Of a DNA stretch of 41,783 nt, positions 27,928-39,321 are shown piece by piece. Both the position numbers and the translations under genes were made by a program. Position 1 is the stretch's first letter. The number at the start of each line of letters is the position of its first letter. The notes below the pieces were generated by a model that was given only the letters and a program-made list of their open reading frames with translations, was not told where the DNA came from and made no database searches. The stretch spans positions 1 to 41,783 of the forward strand of contig CACABD010000003.1 in NCBI GenBank assembly GCA_902530715.1, given 5' to 3'. This DNA comes from an uncultured Pelagibacteraceae bacterium (GTDB lineage Bacteria; Pseudomonadota; Alphaproteobacteria; Pelagibacterales; Pelagibacteraceae).

Positions 27928-28812
27928 ATGATGATTCCTTACGATAAAAGAGATGGTAAAATTTGGTACAATTCTGAACTAGTAAATTGGTCAGATGTTA
28001 AGTTACATGTTTTAAGCCATGGATTACATTATGCAAGTTGCGTTTTTGAGGGTGAGAGGGTTTACGATGGTGAAATTTTTAAATTAGAAGAACATACTTC
28101 TAGATTTTTTCACTCAGCAAAAAGAATGGGTTTTGAAATTCCTTATAGCGAGGATCAAATAAACAAAGCTAGTAAAAATATTATCTCAGTTCAAAAAATT
28201 GAAAATGGATATGTTAGACCAATTGCATGGCGAGGTAGTGAAATGATGGCTATTTCAGCTCAAAAAACAAAAATTCATGTAGCAATAGCAACCTGGGAGT
28301 GGGGATCTTATTTCGATCCAAAGTTAAAAGTTGAAGGAATAAAATTAAATATATCTAAATGGAAAAGGCCTGCACCAGATACAATACCCTGGGATACAAA
28401 AGCATCTGGATTATATATGATATGTACTTTATCAAAACACGAAGCAGAGAGAGACGGATACACAGACTCTTTGATGTTAGATCATGAAGGAAATGTTGCG
28501 GAAGCAACTGGTGCAAATATCTTCTTTAAAGACAAAGAGGGAAATCTGCACACCCCAATACCCGACTCTTTCCTTGATGGCATAACAAGAAGAACAGTCA
28601 TAGATATTGCAAAATCAAAAAACATAAAAGTAATAGAGAGAAAAATTGCTCCAGAGGAACTTAAGAATTTTGTTGGTTCTTTTCTTACAGGTACTGCCGC
28701 AGAAGTAACTCCAATTTCCAAAATAGCAAATTATGATTTTAAAGTTTGTAATACAATTATTGGATTATCAGATTCCTATCAACTAGTTGTAAGAAAAAAA
28801 AAAGCAGCTTAA
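27928..28812 (+). CDS. ilvE: Branched-chain amino acid aminotransferase
   Basis: LSHGLHYASCVFEGER, KASGLYMICTLSKHEAERDGYTDSLMLDHEGNVAEATGANIFF, FLTGTAAEVTPI. Confidence 0.95.
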   Translation: MMIPYDKRDGKIWYNSELVNWSDVKLHVLSHGLHYASCVFEGERVYDGEIFKLEEHTSRFFHSAKRMGFEIPYSEDQINKASKNIISVQKIENGYVRPIAWRGSEMMAISAQKTKIHVAIATWEWGSYFDPKLKVEGIKLNISKWKRPAPDTIPWDTKASGLYMICTLSKHEAERDGYTDSLMLDHEGNVAEATGANIFFKDKEGNLHTPIPDSFLDGITRRTVIDIAKSKNIKVIERKIAPEELKNFVGSFLTGTAAEVTPISKIANYDFKVCNTIIGLSDSYQLVVRKKKAA

Positions 28813-29394
28813 TTACTTGTTATCTTCAGAAATTGCATGGTCAATTCCTTTTCTTAAGTAATCATAAGCTGTAAATAAAGTTAAGAAAGCCGAAAGCCAT
28901 AAAATTATTATCCCAATAGTTTGTGCATTATAGTCTTGAAAATTTAAAATTTTGTTACCAGTTTCACCAGTTAATAAAATAGAAATTGAAAACATTTGTA
29001 AAAATGTTTTTAATTTTGCAAGATTTGATACTGGTAAATTTACCTGTCCTTTTGCTAAAAATTCTCTAAGCCCAGATATCAAAATTTCTCTAATCAGAAT
29101 AATTATCGCAGCTATAACTTCAAAATTTTTTATTGTTCCATCCATTACCAATAATATAAGAGCTGTTGCCACTATAATTTTGTCAGCAATAGGATCTAAA
29201 AGTTCACCAAGTTTAGACTCTTCTTTATATAATCTTGCCAAAAGTCCGTCTAAAAAGTCTGTAAAGGATGCAAGAACAAACAAAAAAAATGGAATTACAT
29301 CTCCATAAAATCCCGGCAAATAAAATGTTAATACAAATATTGGCACTATTATTATTCGACCAATTGTTAGATAATTAGGAAATTTGAATTTCAT
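28813..29394 (-). CDS. pgsA: CDP-diacylglycerol-glycerol-3-phosphate 3-phosphatidyltransferase
   Basis: NYLTIGRI and CDP-alcohol phosphotransferase motif [27 protein letters not shown]. Confidence 0.95.
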   Translation of the reverse strand: MKFKFPNYLTIGRIIIVPIFVLTFYLPGFYGDVIPFFLFVLASFTDFLDGLLARLYKEESKLGELLDPIADKIIVATALILLVMDGTIKNFEVIAAIIILIREILISGLREFLAKGQVNLPVSNLAKLKTFLQMFSISILLTGETGNKILNFQDYNAQTIGIIILWLSAFLTLFTAYDYLRKGIDHAISEDNK

Positions 29395-31226
29395 TCATGA
29401 AAAAAGTTGTATATTTTTTTTGCTACCTTTTCTTCAACTCCTTCTACTGATTTTATTTCATCTAAACTAGCAGACTCCACTGCTCTTGCTGATCCAAAAT
29501 GGTTTAATAAGGCTTTCTTTCTAATCGAGCCAATACCGTGTATTTGATCGAGCATTGATTTAGAAATTCCCTTTTTTCTTTTAGCTCTATGAGCACTAAT
29601 AGCAAATCTATGAGCTTCATCACGCACCCGCTGCAAAAAAAACAATGTAGGGTCATTTTTTAAAAATTTATAAGTTTTTCCATTGTGAAAAAATGTTTCA
29701 TCTCCACTATTTCTAAATTTACCTTTAGCAATAGCTATAATTGGAATTTCATTTAACCCGAGATTGTTGAGAGTTTCTCTTGCTGAGGAATATTGCCCTT
29801 TTCCACCATCAATTAATACTATGTCAGGAAAAGTTAAATAGTTTCCTCTTTCTTGTATTGCTCGTTTAAATCTTCTTTCCAATACTTCTCTTATCATTCC
29901 ATAATCATCTTGTTTGAAGTTATCGTTTTTAATGTTAAATTTCCTATATCTTTTTTTTAAAAATCCTTCTTCGCCATAAGCAATTAAGGCGCCTACACTA
30001 TTAGTTCCTTGAATATGACTATTATCATAAACCTCTATTAGACTAATTGTGTTATCAATTTCAAATTTTTTAGCAACTTTATCTAACAGCTCTTTATTAT
30101 TTTGATTTTCATAAAGGTTTCTACCTAAACTGTTTTTAGCGTTTTTTATCGCTAAATTTGTGACTTTTAATCTTGTACCCTTTTTTGCTACAGAGATACT
30201 TATTTGTTTATTTTCTTTTTTTGAAAGAGTTTTTTCGATTAACACTTTTTCTTTTATTTCCTCACTTAAAATTATTGAGCTAGGCACAGTCTTATTTTCA
30301 TAAAATTGAGATACAAAAGAATTCAAGATATTACTTAATTTTTCATCTGGATCGTGTTTTGGAAAAAAAGCCTGGTTACCCCAATTTTGTTTTGACCTGT
30401 AGAAAAAAACTTGAATACAAGTTTTTCCAGATTCTTTGTATCCAGCAATTACATCCGCTTCGACCAAGTTTATATCACTAATTGTCAAAGAAGATTGTAT
30501 AATATTCAATGATTTAATTTTATCCCTAATAATTGCAGCTTTCTCAAAATCTAATTCTTCGCTAGCATTCTCCATTTGATTAGAAAGTGTTTGTTGAATT
30601 TTTCTAGATCTTCCCTTACTTAAAAATTCATCGGCTGCATCTACTAGTTTAGCATAATCTTTTTTATCTATTTTGCTTCCACACGGACCAGCGCATCTTT
30701 TAAGAAAATAATTAAAACAAGTTTTGTCTCCTGCGTCTACTTGTTTATCAGTACACGACCTTAATAAAAAAATTCTTTGTAAGGTTTTAATTGCGCTGTT
30801 GACAGCAAGAGAACTTGCAAATGGGCCATAATATTTTCCTAGTTTACTTTTTGCACCTCTATGTCTTTCAATACGTGGAAAATCATGTTTTGAGATAAAA
30901 ATATATGGAAAAGATTTATCATCTTTAAGTAAAATATTAAATTTTGGTTTAAATTTTTTAATTAGATTTGCTTCTAGCAGTAACGCTTCGCTTTCATTAG
31001 TAGTTGTTGTTATCTCCAATTTCTCTGTTTGGGACAGCATTCTTTCTGTTCTAATAATATGGTTTTTCTCAGAAATATAACTCTGAAGTCTGTTTGGAAG
31101 ATTTTTTGCTTTGCCTACATATAAAATTTCATTCTTGGAATTTAACATTCTATACACTCCTGGTAGTTTAGGAATAAGAGGAAGCTCTCTTCTAATTATT
31201 TCTTTGCCATTATCAGGATTTTGCAT
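29391..31226 (-). CDS. uvrC: Excinuclease ABC subunit C
   Basis: GIY-YIG domain [44 protein letters not shown]-terminal HhH. Confidence 0.98.
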   Translation of the reverse strand: MQNPDNGKEIIRRELPLIPKLPGVYRMLNSKNEILYVGKAKNLPNRLQSYISEKNHIIRTERMLSQTEKLEITTTTNESEALLLEANLIKKFKPKFNILLKDDKSFPYIFISKHDFPRIERHRGAKSKLGKYYGPFASSLAVNSAIKTLQRIFLLRSCTDKQVDAGDKTCFNYFLKRCAGPCGSKIDKKDYAKLVDAADEFLSKGRSRKIQQTLSNQMENASEELDFEKAAIIRDKIKSLNIIQSSLTISDINLVEADVIAGYKESGKTCIQVFFYRSKQNWGNQAFFPKHDPDEKLSNILNSFVSQFYENKTVPSSIILSEEIKEKVLIEKTLSKKENKQISISVAKKGTRLKVTNLAIKNAKNSLGRNLYENQNNKELLDKVAKKFEIDNTISLIEVYDNSHIQGTNSVGALIAYGEEGFLKKRYRKFNIKNDNFKQDDYGMIREVLERRFKRAIQERGNYLTFPDIVLIDGGKGQYSSARETLNNLGLNEIPIIAIAKGKFRNSGDETFFHNGKTYKFLKNDPTLFFLQRVRDEAHRFAISAHRAKRKKGISKSMLDQIHGIGSIRKKALLNHFGSARAVESASLDEIKSVEGVEEKVAKKIYNFFHE

Positions 31227-31638
31227 GACTTCTAATTTTAGATATTTGTATGCCGACAGATGAGCAATTTTTTAATATTTCAAGCTTTTCAATTTTAAGC
31301 ATTATTTTTCCTATTCTTCTATCCTTAAATAATTCATCGAAAACTGCTTCAGCTAATGTTTCAAGAAAATTATAATGTTTATTTTTTACTAAATTTTTGA
31401 TTAATTTTACTATTGTGCCATAATTTACTATTGATTTTAAATCTTTATCATTTGTTGGCTTTTTATCTTGATAATCAATTTCTAAACTAAATTTAATTTT
31501 TTGTGATTTTTGCTTTTCAAAATCATAATAACCAAGTTTTAGATTTAAGATTAGTTCATTTATTAATATTTTTTTTTCGTAATTAAAAAGATTCTTTCTC
31601 TTATCAATTTTTACGATTTTTAAATTATTTTTTCTCAT
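31213..31638 (-). CDS. folB: Dihydroneopterin aldolase/epimerase-like (FolB/FolX family)
   Basis: [68 protein letters not shown]. Confidence 0.8.
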   Translation of the reverse strand: MRKNNLKIVKIDKRKNLFNYEKKILINELILNLKLGYYDFEKQKSQKIKFSLEIDYQDKKPTNDKDLKSIVNYGTIVKLIKNLVKNKHYNFLETLAEAVFDELFKDRRIGKIMLKIEKLEILKNCSSVGIQISKIRSHAKS

Positions 31639-32393
31639 TACTCTTTACCCTTTAAAATATCTGGCGTCTGCCAATTTAAACTTTGACCACTATCTATCGC
31701 CAGAACTTGTCCGGTAATAGAGCTGTTTTTAATAAAAAAGTCAACTGCGTTACAAATTTCCTTCACATCAACTTGATGTTTAAGCGGTGTTGCTAAATAT
31801 TGATTTTTAAAGTGTTTATCAGACTGCCTTTTGTTCTTAATTGTAGGGCCAGGAGCTATTCCATTAACCCTAACATTTGGTGCAAGACTCATAGCACTTG
31901 TTTTTGTTAAAGTATAAAGTCCAGTTTTACTGATAGTGTAAGAAAAAAAATATGGAGTAAGCTTATACACTCTCTGATCTATTACATTTATTATATTATT
32001 ATTCTTGCCTCTAATATTTTTCCCAAATTCTTTAGATAAAATTGCAGGAGCTTCAAGATTTATAGTAATATGCTTTTTCCAACTTTTTGAATTAAAATTT
32101 AACAATTTATCATTTTCAAAAATTGACGCATTATTTATTAAACAATCAAAATACTTCATTTTTAATTTTGAAAATTTAATAATTTTATAAACATCTTTCT
32201 CCTTACCTAAATCTGCTTTTACTAAATAAATTTTAGCCCCTAATTTCACCAGTCTCTTTCTCAATATTTCAGCTTTAGATCTAGATTTATTAAAATGAAT
32301 AACTATTTCTTTGTTTGGTCCAGACAATCTTTGAGCTATTGCTGCACCAATTCTAGTAGCCCCACCAGTAATTATTATCTTCCGTGCTTCCAC
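31638..32393 (-). CDS. Short-chain dehydrogenase, FolM/pteridine-reductase-like
   Basis: [12 protein letters not shown] (TGX3RXG variant cofactor motif), [34 protein letters not shown]. Confidence 0.8.
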   Translation of the reverse strand: MEARKIIITGGATRIGAAIAQRLSGPNKEIVIHFNKSRSKAEILRKRLVKLGAKIYLVKADLGKEKDVYKIIKFSKLKMKYFDCLINNASIFENDKLLNFNSKSWKKHITINLEAPAILSKEFGKNIRGKNNNIINVIDQRVYKLTPYFFSYTISKTGLYTLTKTSAMSLAPNVRVNGIAPGPTIKNKRQSDKHFKNQYLATPLKHQVDVKEICNAVDFFIKNSSITGQVLAIDSGQSLNWQTPDILKGKE

Positions 32394-34549
32394 TTTTTAT
32401 CTCTTTTTTTTGTTACTCTCGTCCCTGGCATTCCTAAGGTAGACCTTCCTTTTGGATAAATTTTATTTTTAATATCATATTGTCTAATCTTTGGATTTAA
32501 AGTGATTTCAAGTTCTGTACTTTGTAGTTTACGTATTTCATCTCTAATTTTAGCAGCTTCCTCAAATTCAAGGTTTGAAGCTGACTCTTTCATTTTTCTG
32601 TCTAAAGCTTTAAGATGTTTTTTTAGATTTCCACCAACATTTGCACCTTCACTTATCTTAACGTAATCTTTTTCATACACACTTTCCAAAATATCACTAA
32701 TTTCTTTTTTAACTGTTTTTGCATCAATATTATACTTTTTGTTATAAGCAAGCTGAATAGATCTTCTTCTATCAGTTTCTTGTATAGCTTTTTTTATACT
32801 TTTAGTTTCTTTATCAGCATACAAAATAACTTTACCATCTACGTTTCTAGCTGCTCGACCAATTGTTTGGACCAAAGAAGTTTCAGATCTAAGAAACCCT
32901 TCTTTATCTGCATCTAAAATACCAACAAGCGCACATTCTGGTATATCCAATCCTTCCCTTAAAAGATTTATACCGACTAAAACATCGAAAACCCCCATTC
33001 TTAAATCTCGCATGATTTCTATTCTTTCTAAAGTATCTATATCTGAGTGTAAGTATCTAACTTTAATCCCATTTTCATGCAGATATTCTGTTAAATCTTC
33101 TGCCATTTTTTTCGTTAAAGTTGTTACTAAAACTCTATGATTGTTTTCAATTACTTTTTTACATTCATGCATCAAGTCATCAACTTGAGTTTTTGCGGGT
33201 CGTATTTCTACTGGAGGATCAATTAAACCTGTAGGTCTAATAACTTGATCAATAAACTTTCCCTTAGTTTGATCTAATTCCCAAGGACCAGGAGTAGCTG
33301 AAACAAAAATAGTTTGAGTTCTCATTAGGTCCCACTCTTCAAATTTTAATGGTCGATTATCCATACAAGATGGAAGTCTAAAACCATATTCAGCAAGCGT
33401 ACTTTTTCTTGATCTATCTCCTTTATACATTCCGTTAAGCTGAGGTACAGTCACATGACACTCATCTACGAATATTAAAGTATTATCAGGAAAGTATTCA
33501 AATAGGGTTGGTGGCGGTTCACCAGGTTTCCTGCCAGACAAAAATCTTGAATAATTTTCAATTCCCGCACATGATCCAGTTGCTTCGATCATTTCTAAAT
33601 CAAATTTTGTTCTCTCCTCTAATCTTTGAGCCTCAAGTAATTTATTATCAGATTTGTGTTTTTTTAGAGTTATCTCCAACTCTTTTCTAATATTAATTAC
33701 TGCCTGTTCTACTGTCGGTTTGGGAGTTATGTAGTGACTATTCGCATAAACTTTAACTAAACTAAGTTTTCTAACCTGATCTCCTGTTAAAGGATCGAAT
33801 TCCTCAATTTTTTCTAATTTATCACCAAATAAACTAAGTCTCCATGCTCTATCTTCAAGGTGAGAAGGAAAAATTTCAAGATATTCTCCTCTAGCTCTGA
33901 ATGTACCTCTGTAAAAATTTTGATCGTTTCTTTTATACTGTAAGGCAACTAGTGATTTTATTATTTGATCTCTGTTATAATCATAATTTTTTTGTAAGGT
34001 TAATGTCATTTTACTGTAAGCCTCTACAGAACCTAATCCATAAATACATGACACACTTGCAACTATAAGAACATCATCTCTCTCTAGTAGAGATCTTGTT
34101 GCAGAGTGTCTCATTCTATCTATTTGTTCGTTGATGGAAGCTTCTTTTTCTATATAGGTGTCAGATCTTGGAACATATGCCTCGGGAGTGTAATAGTCAT
34201 AATAGGATACAAAATATTCTACTGCATTATCTGGAAAAAAAGTTTTCATTTCCCCGTAAAGCTGGGCTGCTAAAGTTTTGTTAGGAGCTAGAATTAATGC
34301 TGGCCTGTTTGTCTCCTCTATAACTTTGGCCATTGTAAAAGTTTTTCCTGACCCAGTTACTCCTAATAGGACTTGATTAAACTCCCCTTTTTTTGCACTT
34401 TTCACTAATTTTTTAATAGCTTGAGGCTGATCTCCAGCAGGCTTAAAATCAGATTTAATTTTGAATTTTTTTCCACCCTCAAGTTTACCCGTAATTTTTG
34501 GATTTTTGCTCTGAATATCTGAAATTAAATCTTGATAAGTATTTTGCAT
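32375..34549 (-). CDS. uvrB: Excinuclease ABC subunit B
   Basis: [57 protein letters not shown]-terminal UVR motif. Confidence 0.98.
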   Translation of the reverse strand: MQNTYQDLISDIQSKNPKITGKLEGGKKFKIKSDFKPAGDQPQAIKKLVKSAKKGEFNQVLLGVTGSGKTFTMAKVIEETNRPALILAPNKTLAAQLYGEMKTFFPDNAVEYFVSYYDYYTPEAYVPRSDTYIEKEASINEQIDRMRHSATRSLLERDDVLIVASVSCIYGLGSVEAYSKMTLTLQKNYDYNRDQIIKSLVALQYKRNDQNFYRGTFRARGEYLEIFPSHLEDRAWRLSLFGDKLEKIEEFDPLTGDQVRKLSLVKVYANSHYITPKPTVEQAVINIRKELEITLKKHKSDNKLLEAQRLEERTKFDLEMIEATGSCAGIENYSRFLSGRKPGEPPPTLFEYFPDNTLIFVDECHVTVPQLNGMYKGDRSRKSTLAEYGFRLPSCMDNRPLKFEEWDLMRTQTIFVSATPGPWELDQTKGKFIDQVIRPTGLIDPPVEIRPAKTQVDDLMHECKKVIENNHRVLVTTLTKKMAEDLTEYLHENGIKVRYLHSDIDTLERIEIMRDLRMGVFDVLVGINLLREGLDIPECALVGILDADKEGFLRSETSLVQTIGRAARNVDGKVILYADKETKSIKKAIQETDRRRSIQLAYNKKYNIDAKTVKKEISDILESVYEKDYVKISEGANVGGNLKKHLKALDRKMKESASNLEFEEAAKIRDEIRKLQSTELEITLNPKIRQYDIKNKIYPKGRSTLGMPGTRVTKKRDKKWKHGR

Positions 34550-34568
34550 ATATTAAACAAAGTATTAA

Positions 34569-35786
<1,218 letters not shown>

Positions 35787-35800
35787 AATTTAAGAAAATT

Positions 35801-36748
35801 TCAATTTTGGTTTATGATTTTTTTTGCAGGTATAGTTTTTTTTATCCATGTCTTTGGGATCGTACCTACACCTTTCAATGCAGAAAAGTAAGCACCTATA
35901 AAATTAGATCTAGAACAATTACATCCGCCTGCCTTGATTGTTTTTAATATAGCTGATTTATAAGACTTTGAACTCAAAATTGCATGAATAGAACTATTAA
36001 ATGTTCCGGGATAACTGCAGGCCATACCAAATTTCTTAACTATTTTACTATGAGGTTGTTTTTTTAATTTCTTCAAAAGATTAATATCTTCGACAATTTT
36101 TTTAAAATAATTATTTTTTGTATAAATTTTGGTAAATTCTCTTATAGGATCTTTTGTACCTTTTAAAGCAAGATCTAATAAATAAAATTTAGCCAAACTG
36201 TATTTAATACTTAGTTTAGATACCGTGATTATTGAAATAATTTTTTTTAAAGATTTTAAATTATTAAAATATAAAAAGTAAGGAAGTGTTGCACAATAAC
36301 CATCTGACTCATTGACTTTAATTCCGCCAGTAATTTTTTTGTTTTTATTAATGTTGTCTATTGTCTCTATTATATTCTGGTGTATCCAAGGACCTCTAAT
36401 AATACCGCGCCAATCTTTTACTTTTCTGTATTTTGAGCGTAACTTTAAATTTTTCCAATAATCACTACCAGGCCCAAACACCTTTAAGATTTTCTTTTTA
36501 AATCTCTCCTCTATATTTTTATGACCTTCGAGCAATGTTTTAAACATAGTTTGGCCTACTTCGTTATAACCCGAAACTTTACCTGTTTTGACATTATAAA
36601 AGGGACTTTTATTATTTTTTAAAAATGAAAAATCTCTTTTTCTTTTGACATAATTATTCAATTTTTTTTGGTCATAAACCCAATGCAATGGTCTAGCCGC
36701 AGCATCAGCAACTGTTGCTCCTAAAAATACATGTAGATTATTTTTCAT
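35801..36748 (-). CDS. Divergent ADP-ribosylglycohydrolase-fold family protein
   Basis: ATVADAAARPLHWVYD N-terminus and GGCNCSRSNFIGAYFSALKGVGTIPKTW C-terminus align with the ARH-family GDALG... and GGDxDSxGA... layout. Confidence 0.7.
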   Translation of the reverse strand: MKNNLHVFLGATVADAAARPLHWVYDQKKLNNYVKRKRDFSFLKNNKSPFYNVKTGKVSGYNEVGQTMFKTLLEGHKNIEERFKKKILKVFGPGSDYWKNLKLRSKYRKVKDWRGIIRGPWIHQNIIETIDNINKNKKITGGIKVNESDGYCATLPYFLYFNNLKSLKKIISIITVSKLSIKYSLAKFYLLDLALKGTKDPIREFTKIYTKNNYFKKIVEDINLLKKLKKQPHSKIVKKFGMACSYPGTFNSSIHAILSSKSYKSAILKTIKAGGCNCSRSNFIGAYFSALKGVGTIPKTWIKKTIPAKKIINQN

Positions 36749-36751
36749 TTA

Positions 36752-37696
36752 TCAATGTGATAAATATTTTTCAGCCTCTAGTGCAGCCATACATCCCATT
36801 CCCGCTGCTGTAACGGCTTGTCTAAAAATTTTGTCTTTCACATCTCCAGCAGCAAATACACCTGGAATATTTGTTTCTGTTGAGTCTGATTTAGTTAACA
36901 AATACCCTTCTTTATCCATTTTTAATTGATCTTTAAATAATTGAGTTGCAGGATCGTGACCTATAGCAATAAATAAACCATCCAATTTTAAATCATTAAC
37001 TTTATTAGTTTTAACATTCTTAATTTTTAAACCTTTAACATTTTTAGGATTGTCATCACCGATAACTTCTTCAACAACGCTATCCCAAATAATCTCAATT
37101 TTCTCGTTTTCCATTAGTTTTTTTTGCAACATTTTTTCTGCTCTTAACTCGTTTCTTCTATGAATGAGTTTAACTTTTGACGCAAATTTTGTTAAAAACA
37201 TTGCTTCCTCTACAGCAGCATTACCTCCACCAACTACTGCAACAGTTTTATCTTTAAAAAAAAACCCATCACATGTTGCGCATGCTGATACACCAAAGCC
37301 TCTAAATTTTTGCTCTGAATCTAAATTTAACCATCTTGCTTGAGCACCTGTTGAAATAATTATTGAGTCAGCTGTGTACTTTTGACCACCATCACCGATT
37401 GCTTCAAAAGGTTTTGATTTTAAGTTTACAGATGAAATATGATCTTCAATCATTTCTGTTCCTACAGCTTTTGCTTGATCTCTCATTTGCTCCATTAACC
37501 AAGGACCTTGGATGACTTCAGCAAAACCTGGATAATTTTCAACATCAGTTGTGGTCGTTAATTGTCCTCCTGGCTCCATACCCGTAACCATTATCGGTTT
37601 CAGAAGAGCTCTCGCCGCATAAACAGCAGCAGTGTATCCAGCTGGTCCTGATCCAATTATTAACACTTTTGTGTGTTTAGTTGGATTTTGAGTCAT
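36752..37696 (-). CDS. trxB: Thioredoxin-disulfide reductase
   Basis: GSGPAGYTAAVYAARA, CATCDGFFFKDKTVAVVGGGNAAVEEA, FAAGDVKDKIFRQAVTAAGMGCMAALEAE. ATG at 37696 preferred. Confidence 0.97.
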   Translation of the reverse strand: MTQNPTKHTKVLIIGSGPAGYTAAVYAARALLKPIMVTGMEPGGQLTTTTDVENYPGFAEVIQGPWLMEQMRDQAKAVGTEMIEDHISSVNLKSKPFEAIGDGGQKYTADSIIISTGAQARWLNLDSEQKFRGFGVSACATCDGFFFKDKTVAVVGGGNAAVEEAMFLTKFASKVKLIHRRNELRAEKMLQKKLMENEKIEIIWDSVVEEVIGDDNPKNVKGLKIKNVKTNKVNDLKLDGLFIAIGHDPATQLFKDQLKMDKEGYLLTKSDSTETNIPGVFAAGDVKDKIFRQAVTAAGMGCMAALEAEKYLSH

Positions 37697-37717
37697 ATGA
37701 AAGCTATATAGTAACAA

Positions 37718-38653
37718 ATGAGTAAATTAAAAGGGTTATTATTGACAGAGGGATTACATGGCATGATTAGTCAGGTAGAAGGTTTAGCAAAGGCTCTTGA
37801 TCTAGATTATTTTCACGAAAAAGTTGAATTAAATAGTTTTTGGAAACTTTTTCCTCCGAAATTAACTCCTGTTAAAAAGTTTGTTTTTAAAAATAATATT
37901 AAAAGAGACTTTGATATAATTATTTCATGTGGGAGAAAAAGTGTAATTCCATCAATATTTCTAAAAAAAATCAATAGCAAAAAAATAAAAAACATCCATG
38001 TCCAAGACCCAAAAGTCAATTTTAAAAATTTCGATTATATTATTTCCCCCGAACATGATGATTTAAAAGGTGATAATGTCCTAAGTTCAAAAGGAGCAAT
38101 TCATTATTTAACTTCTGAGGAAATTAATGAGAAAAAAAATTATTTGTTAAAAAAAATATCAAAAGAAAAAAAAATTATTACTTTGATTTTGGGTGGTCCA
38201 ACTAAATATTATGAGTATTCAAACCAGAACTTACTAAATATTTTCTCAAAAATTAGCAAACAAGTTCTAAATAATAATTTTCAAGTAATAGTAATACCCT
38301 CAAACAGAACACCGTCTAGAGCAATAGATCTTGCAAAAAAATTCTTTAATAAAGAACATCTAATTATTGATAAAGTTGATAAAGATGCATATTTATCGTC
38401 TCTTGGAATTGCGGATTACATAATTGTTACATGTGACTCTAGCTCGATGATTTCTGAAGCAGCTTTAACTGGCAAACCTTTATATGTGGCAATGATACCT
38501 CCTTCTAAAAAAGATACTAGATTTCAAAAATTCAGAAAATTATTTGAAAGAATGAATGTCATAAGAGAATTTGATGACAAATTAGAGTTTTGGGAGTATG
38601 AAAAACTTGATGAAACTAAAAGAATAGCATATGAACTAAAAAAAAAATTATAA
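37718..38653 (+). CDS. Mitochondrial fission ELM1-like family protein (DUF1022)
   Basis: TEGLHGMISQVEGLAKAL, HVQDPKVNFKNFDYIISPEHDDLKGDNVLSSKGAIHYL, LILGGPTKYY, TCDSSSMISEAALTGKPLYV. Confidence 0.82.
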   Translation: MSKLKGLLLTEGLHGMISQVEGLAKALDLDYFHEKVELNSFWKLFPPKLTPVKKFVFKNNIKRDFDIIISCGRKSVIPSIFLKKINSKKIKNIHVQDPKVNFKNFDYIISPEHDDLKGDNVLSSKGAIHYLTSEEINEKKNYLLKKISKEKKIITLILGGPTKYYEYSNQNLLNIFSKISKQVLNNNFQVIVIPSNRTPSRAIDLAKKFFNKEHLIIDKVDKDAYLSSLGIADYIIVTCDSSSMISEAALTGKPLYVAMIPPSKKDTRFQKFRKLFERMNVIREFDDKLEFWEYEKLDETKRIAYELKKKL

Positions 38654-38654
38654 A

Positions 38655-39317
38655 ATGTCATTTTTAAATTCATTAGATTATAATTCCTCAAAATTCAGCG
38701 AACCTTTTGATCACTGGGAACTAAACAAACCTCTTACTGATGATCAAATAAAAGAAATTATAAAAGCAGAGATAGATAATCCAATCGAACACAATATTAA
38801 TTATGACGGAACAAGAGCAATTGATGGTGGTCAAGGTGAATTTAGGGAGGGTATATCAGATGGGGGCAAAGCTTTAAAATTCAGATGTTTTATAACTAAA
38901 GAGAATGAAAAAAATTTTCCATCATTAAAAAGCTTGATTGAAGAACTCCAGAACAAAGAAACACATAATAAAATATCTAAATTAATTAATAAGGATCTAT
39001 CCAATTCTTACGTAAGAGTTGAGGTTATTTGTGACAGGAAAGGTTTCTGGTTAAAACCACATTGTGACATAAAAGAAAAATTAATGTCATGCTTGTTATT
39101 CGTTAATAAAGAAAATGAAAGTGAGGAACTTGGCACTGACTTTTATAACAAAGACCTTAAACTGACCAAAACTGTTCCATATAGAGATAATTATGGATAT
39201 TTTTTTTCTAGTGGCCCAAATACATGGCATGGTATGGAAAAAAAAGAGATCGTAAAAGAAAGAAGATGTCTTCAGGTCAACTATGTTACCTTTAAGACTG
39301 ACTGGAAAGTTAATTAG
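38655..39317 (+). CDS. 2-oxoglutarate-Fe(II)-dependent oxygenase-like protein
   Basis: HxD...H...R pattern: KPHCDIKEKLMSCLLFVN ... SSGPNTWHGMEKKEIVKERRCLQVNYV. Confidence 0.65.
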   Translation: MSFLNSLDYNSSKFSEPFDHWELNKPLTDDQIKEIIKAEIDNPIEHNINYDGTRAIDGGQGEFREGISDGGKALKFRCFITKENEKNFPSLKSLIEELQNKETHNKISKLINKDLSNSYVRVEVICDRKGFWLKPHCDIKEKLMSCLLFVNKENESEELGTDFYNKDLKLTKTVPYRDNYGYFFSSGPNTWHGMEKKEIVKERRCLQVNYVTFKTDWKVN

Positions 39318-39321
39318 AGAT

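Noticed and set aside
28794-28803. A10 run at the 3' end of ilvE as a programmed frameshift site
   Set aside because: It lies in the last codons (RKKKAA*), so slippage would alter only a few residues; no downstream structure seen.
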